Positions 7,694-10,537 of a stretch of DNA of 10,537 nt are shown here, piece by piece (position 1 is the first letter of the stretch; the number at the start of each line of letters is the position of its first letter). The translations under genes were made by a program, and so were the position numbers. The DNA lies in the NCBI GenBank assembly GCA_030526885.1, contig JAUNBV010000062.1, positions 1 to 10,537 of the forward strand, read 5' to 3'. The stretch comes from Syntrophomonadaceae bacterium. GTDB lineage: Bacteria > Bacillota > Syntrophomonadia > Syntrophomonadales > Syntrophomonadaceae. The notes below the pieces were generated by a model. It saw only the letters and a list, made by a program, of their open reading frames with translations. It was not told where the DNA came from and searched no databases.

Positions 7694-7701
7694 CTATATC
7701 T

Positions 7702-7708
7702 CTCCTTT
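7702..7708 (-). promoter_or_regulatory. Ribosome binding site of collagen-like copy 1
   Basis: On the - strand AAAGGAG stands 8 bases before ATG 7693. Its surroundings (AATGAAAGGAGAGA) are identical to the leader of copy 2, showing that the duplication carried the translation start with it. It lies in the 25-base gap after copy 2 with no room for a terminator, so copies 2 and 1 are probably cotranscribed. Confidence 0.85.
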
Positions 7709-7718
7709 CATTTTTATT

Positions 7719-9200
7719 TTAGGTCATCTCGGTGATGACTGTTGCGGCCACACCACTGTCTAACGGATCCAAACCTTGGCTGGTAGTGATCTGTACTGAT
7801 ATCAAGCTGCCCTGCGCCACGGCAACCGTGCCGACCGCTTCTGCGGAGCAACTTCTGGGTTCACCGGTTACGGGTGCATTAACCGTAGCTGATATGCCCG
7901 TGGGGGTAGGCACTTCATGGCCGCATGGACTGGTAAAAATCTCGGCCGTGACCCAGGTCCCGTCAGGAAGCATATTATTTCTGATATTTAATAGCAGGCC
8001 GGTAATGGTGAGGTCAAAAGGTATTACTACCGTGCTCTTTATAAAATCTGCAGCTGTTCCCAGGTTCCCTAAGCCGACCCAGTCTTCATCGGTTGCCGAT
8101 CCATCTATCGCTAAATATATTAATGAAGCGCCTGGCCCGTTTAATCCCCTCGGGCCTTGTGCACGAACGCCGGTGTCGACCTCGCCTACGAACCAATTGC
8201 CGTTGTCGCCGATTTCAGGTACCTCGCCGTCTATGCCGTCTGCGCCGGCCGCTCCGGGAGGTCCGGTCTCACCTATTTGGCCCGGAATTCCTTGCGCTCC
8301 CGCCGACCCTGCCGGGCCTTGGGCCTGCGTGCCGCTGTCCACCCCGAGGATGAACCAATTGCCATTTTCCCCGATTTCGGGCCAACCGTCTTGGCCGTCT
8401 GCGCCCGGCGCTCCGGGCGGTCCGGTAGGGCCCAGTGGGCCTTGCGCGTGAACGCCGGTGTCGGCCCCGCTAACAAACCAGTTGCCGTTGCCCCCGATCT
8501 CGGGAGTATCGCCGTCTATGCCGTCTGCGCCGTCGGCTCCGGGCGTTCCGGTGTCACCTTTTTCGCCCCGGGAGGGCTTTCCGGTGTCCACCCCGCCAAT
8601 AAACCAGTTGCTGTTTGGCCCGATTTCGGGGGTATCGCCATCCACGCCGTCTGCGCCCGGCGCTCCGCGAGGTCCGGTGGGACCTACCGGGCCTGCCGGG
8701 CCGGGCGCGCCGTTGGTTCCGGGTTCCCCTTTCTCGCCCTTGGCGCCTTGGGCGCCGGTTTGACCTTTTGGGCCTGTGGAGGGTTTTTCGGTATCCATCC
8801 CCCTGATAAACCAGTTGCCGTTACCTCCGATTATAGGAGTATCACCATCCGCTCCGGCATCGCCCCGGGGCCCTCTTGACCCGGTGGGGCCTACCGGGCC
8901 GACGGAGCCTTGCGCCCGGACGCCGGTATCCGTGCGGCCGATAAACCAGTTGCCGTTGGGGCCGATAAACGGTGTCCTTCCGTTTCTGCCATTCATGCCT
9001 TGGGCGGGGACCCAGGTGTCCACCATGCCGATCCACCAGTTGCCGTTGGGACCGATAAATGGCGTCATTCCGTCTCTACCCCTGGAAGGTTTGCCGGTAT
9101 CGACGCCATCGACCCACCAATTGTTGTTGGGGCCGATATATGGGCAACCCCTTTCATCGGGTATATTGCCTGGATTTCTATCATAGCCGATATCTGGCAT
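7719..9200 (-). CDS. Collagen-like modular protein, copy 2 (complete)
   Basis: A 493-residue paralogue of copy 1 with the same plan. The leader MPDIGYDRNPGNIPDERG is followed by C19. Eight modules begin near residues 20, 46, 76, 120, 189, 231, 273 and 326. Gly-X-Y tracts after modules 3-7 have 7, 15, 6, 6 and 10 triplets. The C-terminal domain is 358-493, with LPDGTWVTAEIFTSPCG and C451. Module 7 starts WPEIG where the other copies have DAPEIG, a one-residue loss. Module 7 also departs from consensus as GVDSGTQAQG. No signal peptide, membrane helix or cell-wall anchor is seen. I chose ATG 9200 (MPDIG) because AAGGAG lies 8 bases upstream and copy 1 starts with the same MPDI. The longer frame from ATG 9224 would translate through the ribosome site. 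Likely an extracellular or spore-surface trimeric filament; function not proven. Confidence 0.9.
   Translation of the reverse strand: MPDIGYDRNPGNIPDERGCPYIGPNNNWWVDGVDTGKPSRGRDGMTPFIGPNGNWWIGMVDTWVPAQGMNGRNGRTPFIGPNGNWFIGRTDTGVRAQGSVGPVGPTGSRGPRGDAGADGDTPIIGGNGNWFIRGMDTEKPSTGPKGQTGAQGAKGEKGEPGTNGAPGPAGPVGPTGPRGAPGADGVDGDTPEIGPNSNWFIGGVDTGKPSRGEKGDTGTPGADGADGIDGDTPEIGGNGNWFVSGADTGVHAQGPLGPTGPPGAPGADGQDGWPEIGENGNWFILGVDSGTQAQGPAGSAGAQGIPGQIGETGPPGAAGADGIDGEVPEIGDNGNWFVGEVDTGVRAQGPRGLNGPGASLIYLAIDGSATDEDWVGLGNLGTAADFIKSTVVIPFDLTITGLLLNIRNNMLPDGTWVTAEIFTSPCGHEVPTPTGISATVNAPVTGEPRSCSAEAVGTVAVAQGSLISVQITTSQGLDPLDSGVAATVITEMT
8130..9143 (-). repeat. Module / Gly-X-Y mosaic repeat region of copy 2
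   Basis: Eight modules and their spacers (residues 20-357) align one to one with those of copy 1 in position and class. Modules 1 and 2 have NWWV/NWWI and the rest NWFI/NWFV. Every tract leading into modules 4-8 ends in an acidic DGxDG or AGADG step directly before the module. Confidence 0.9.
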
Positions 9201-9259
9201 CTGTCTCTCTCCTTTCATTAACAAACCATTTAAGATATTAAATATTTCTAAACCGCTTT
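9201..9259 (-). other. AT-rich spacer upstream of collagen-like copy 2
   Basis: A 59-base gap separates the stop of copy 3 from ATG 9200. It is clearly more AT-rich than the genes on either side and includes the small palindrome ATATTAAATAT (9235-9245). It could hold an internal promoter for copies 2 and 1, but I cannot match a confident -35/-10 pair. No terminator hairpin is visible after copy 3. Confidence 0.4.
9209..9215 (-). promoter_or_regulatory. Ribosome binding site of collagen-like copy 2
   Basis: On the - strand AAAGGAG lies 8 bases before ATG 9200. It decides the start at MPDIG against the in-frame ATGs at 9224 and 9218, which lie upstream of this site. Confidence 0.85.
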
Positions 9260-10537
9260 TTAAAATATCTCCGTGATAACGGTTACAGCGACTCCATTGG
9301 CTAATGGGGCCGCACCTTGGCTGGTAGTGATTTTTACTGATAGTAAGGTGCCCTGCGGCACGTCAACGGCACCGATTCCGATGGCAAAGCAAACTCGCTC
9401 CTCGCCGGCGGCCGGTGCATTAACGGTAGCTGATATGCCCGTGGCGATCGGGTCTTCCTTGCCACAGGGACTGGTGAAGATCTCGGCCGTGACCGAGGAG
9501 CCGTCAGGAAGAGTATGGTCTCTGACATTTAATACCACACCAATGATCGTGAGGTCGACGGTTGTGGCTACGGTGCTTATGGAAAACAGTATGGCGGCTG
9601 AAGACGTTCCCAGTCCCACCCAGTCCCCATTGTTTACCGCTTGATCGGTCGCTAAATATATTGGTGAGAGGCCGGTACCAATCGCTCCCCTGGGGCCTTG
9701 CGCATGAACGCCGGTGTCCGTCCCGCCGATGAACCAATTGCCATTATTCTCGATTTCAGGGGTATCGCCGTCGGCTCCGCGAGCGCCGGGCGCGCCGGGT
9801 CTTCCTCGTTCACCTGGCAGCCCTTGCGGTCCCGCCGGCCCTGCCGGGCCTTCCGCGCGAACGCCGGTGTCTATCCCGTTGACAAACCAATTGCCATTTG
9901 GCCCGATTTCGGGGGCATCACCATCCTCGCCGTCTTCGCCGGGCGCGCCGGCAGGACCGGTGGGGCCTACTGCGCCCTGCGCTTGAACGCCGGTATCCGC
10001 CCCGCTGACAAACCAGTTGCCGTTGTCCCCAATCTCGGGGACATCGCCGTCTATGCCGTCCGCGCCGTCGGTTCCGGGCGTTCCGGTATCCCCGGTCTGG
10101 CCTCTGGAGGGTTTTCCGGTGTCCACCCCGCCGATGAACCAGTTGCCATTTGCGCCGATTTCGGGAATATCGCCATCCGCGCCGTCGGTTCCGGGTAAGC
10201 CGGCAGGGCCGGTGGGGCCTACCGGCCCTGCCGGGCCGGGCGCGCCGTCGGGTCCGGTTTCGCCTTTGTTTCCCCGCATGCCTTGTTGGCCGGGGTCGCC
10301 TTTTTCGCCTCGGGAGGGTATTTGGGTATCCACCCCGCGGATAAACCAGTTGCCGTTATTGCCGATTACAGGGCTGTCGCCATCCGTTCCGGCATAGCCC
10401 CTGGGCCCTTTTCGCCCGGGGGGGCCTATCGGGCCTTCGGGGCCTTGCGCCTGGACGCCGGTATCCACGCGGCCGATAAACCAGTTGCCGTTGGGGCCGA
10501 TAAACGGTTTCCATCCGTCCCGGCCATCCCTGCCGCG
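9260..10537 (-). CDS. Collagen-like modular protein, copy 3 (N-terminus outside window)
   Basis: This frame stays open to the right edge of the window, giving 425 residues. A GTG at 10468 is inside a module and is not the true start. By alignment to copies 1 and 2, roughly 65 residues (the leader and about two modules) lie beyond the edge. Six modules are present, matching modules 3-8 of the other copies in order and class, with Gly-X-Y tracts of 7, 15, 6, 6 and 9 triplets. The last 136 residues form the shared C-terminal domain (LPDGSSVTAEIFTSPCG, then VCFAIG). Module 8 reads PEIENNGNW where other modules have IG. The extreme N-terminal part seen (RGRDGRDGWKPFIG) differs from copies 1 and 2. 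It is the first gene of the - strand array within view; its promoter is off the window. Confidence 0.88.
   Translation of the reverse strand, partial: RGRDGRDGWKPFIGPNGNWFIGRVDTGVQAQGPEGPIGPPGRKGPRGYAGTDGDSPVIGNNGNWFIRGVDTQIPSRGEKGDPGQQGMRGNKGETGPDGAPGPAGPVGPTGPAGLPGTDGADGDIPEIGANGNWFIGGVDTGKPSRGQTGDTGTPGTDGADGIDGDVPEIGDNGNWFVSGADTGVQAQGAVGPTGPAGAPGEDGEDGDAPEIGPNGNWFVNGIDTGVRAEGPAGPAGPQGLPGERGRPGAPGARGADGDTPEIENNGNWFIGGTDTGVHAQGPRGAIGTGLSPIYLATDQAVNNGDWVGLGTSSAAILFSISTVATTVDLTIIGVVLNVRDHTLPDGSSVTAEIFTSPCGKEDPIATGISATVNAPAAGEERVCFAIGIGAVDVPQGTLLSVKITTSQGAAPLANGVAVTVITEIF
9671..10537 (-). repeat. Module / Gly-X-Y mosaic repeat region of copy 3 (partial)
   Basis: Six modules with Gly-X-Y spacers reach the window edge. 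The longest tract (15 triplets) begins EKGDPGQQGMRG, then moves from charged triplets to Pro-rich GPAGPVGPTGPAG and to acidic TDGADG. The same charged, then proline-rich, then acidic order is seen in the equivalent tract of copies 1 and 2. Confidence 0.88.

Larger units (their letters stand above)
6230..10537 (-). repeat. Three-copy tandem gene array of collagen-like paralogues
   Basis: Three head-to-tail copies of a roughly 1.5 kb unit include the ribosome site at least for copies 1 and 2. The C-terminal domain, module order and spacer lengths are shared by all three. Copies 1 and 2 match residue for residue in numbering over about the first 140 positions. The copies have diverged at many residues, so the duplication is not recent, or gene conversion is limited. 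Confidence 0.9.

Noticed and set aside
6960..8879. Long + strand frames rich in Pro/Ser opposite the collagen-like genes (such as 6960-7763 and 8157-8879)
   Set aside because: Gly-X-Y codons read in reverse give Pro-, Ser- and Ala-rich repeats with few stops, so these frames are a by-product of the collagen repeat. Ribosome sites, MPDI starts and the conserved C-terminal domain all support the - strand.
6629..9143. Regular short repeats that could suggest a CRISPR array or VNTR
   Set aside because: Repeat units are imperfect, vary mostly at third codon positions, have unequal spacing and lie in continuous reading frames; they encode protein modules.
9201..9224. Earlier start (ATG 9224) for collagen-like copy 2
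   Set aside because: It would place the AAAGGAG ribosome site inside the coding region and lose the MPDI start shared with copy 1.
9225..9259. Sigma-E type promoter upstream of collagen-like copy 2
   Set aside because: An AATATT string resembles a -35 element, but no acceptable -10 lies at the right distance on the - strand.

Overview
The window reads as chromosome of a moderately GC-rich, probably endospore-forming Bacillota (Clostridia or a related class). The reason is a same-strand run of dxs, tlyA, nadK, argR/ahrC and recN, a gene order typical of these bacteria, where it normally lies just upstream of spoIVB and spo0A. The species cannot be named from the window.

Left part (1-5953, + strand): the tail of a small membrane protein, then five tightly packed housekeeping genes. 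These are DXP synthase (isoprenoid precursors and thiamine/pyridoxal precursor), TlyA (S4-domain rRNA 2'-O-methyltransferase), NAD kinase, the arginine repressor, and the SMC-like repair ATPase RecN. Gaps are 1-26 bases, and tlyA starts inside dxs, so this looks like one transcription unit with translational coupling. All catalytic motifs are intact.

Middle (5954-6229): a 276-base space between converging genes. It contains two predicted hairpins that carry the same GTTTTACTG word in or at the edge of their loops, and one doubtful small ORF. No classical U-tract terminator is visible.

Right part (6230-10537, - strand): three tandem paralogous genes for collagen-like proteins; the third runs off the window. 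Each is a mosaic of short Gly-X-Y tracts alternating with a roughly 24-residue module (consensus PxIGxNGNWFIxGxDTG followed by KPSRG or xxAQG). Each ends in a conserved domain of 132-136 residues with two conserved cysteines. Module order and class are the same in all three, and Gly-X-Y block lengths are identical or differ by one triplet. No signal peptide, transmembrane segment or sortase signal is visible in the two complete proteins. This fits surface filaments of the spore (exosporium-like) assembled from the mother-cell cytoplasm, and raises the possibility of a heterotrimeric bacterial collagen made from one gene cluster. This array is the most interesting part of the window. It sits where spoIVB-spo0A would be expected and points toward recN, so it looks like an accessory insertion or local rearrangement in a conserved neighbourhood.
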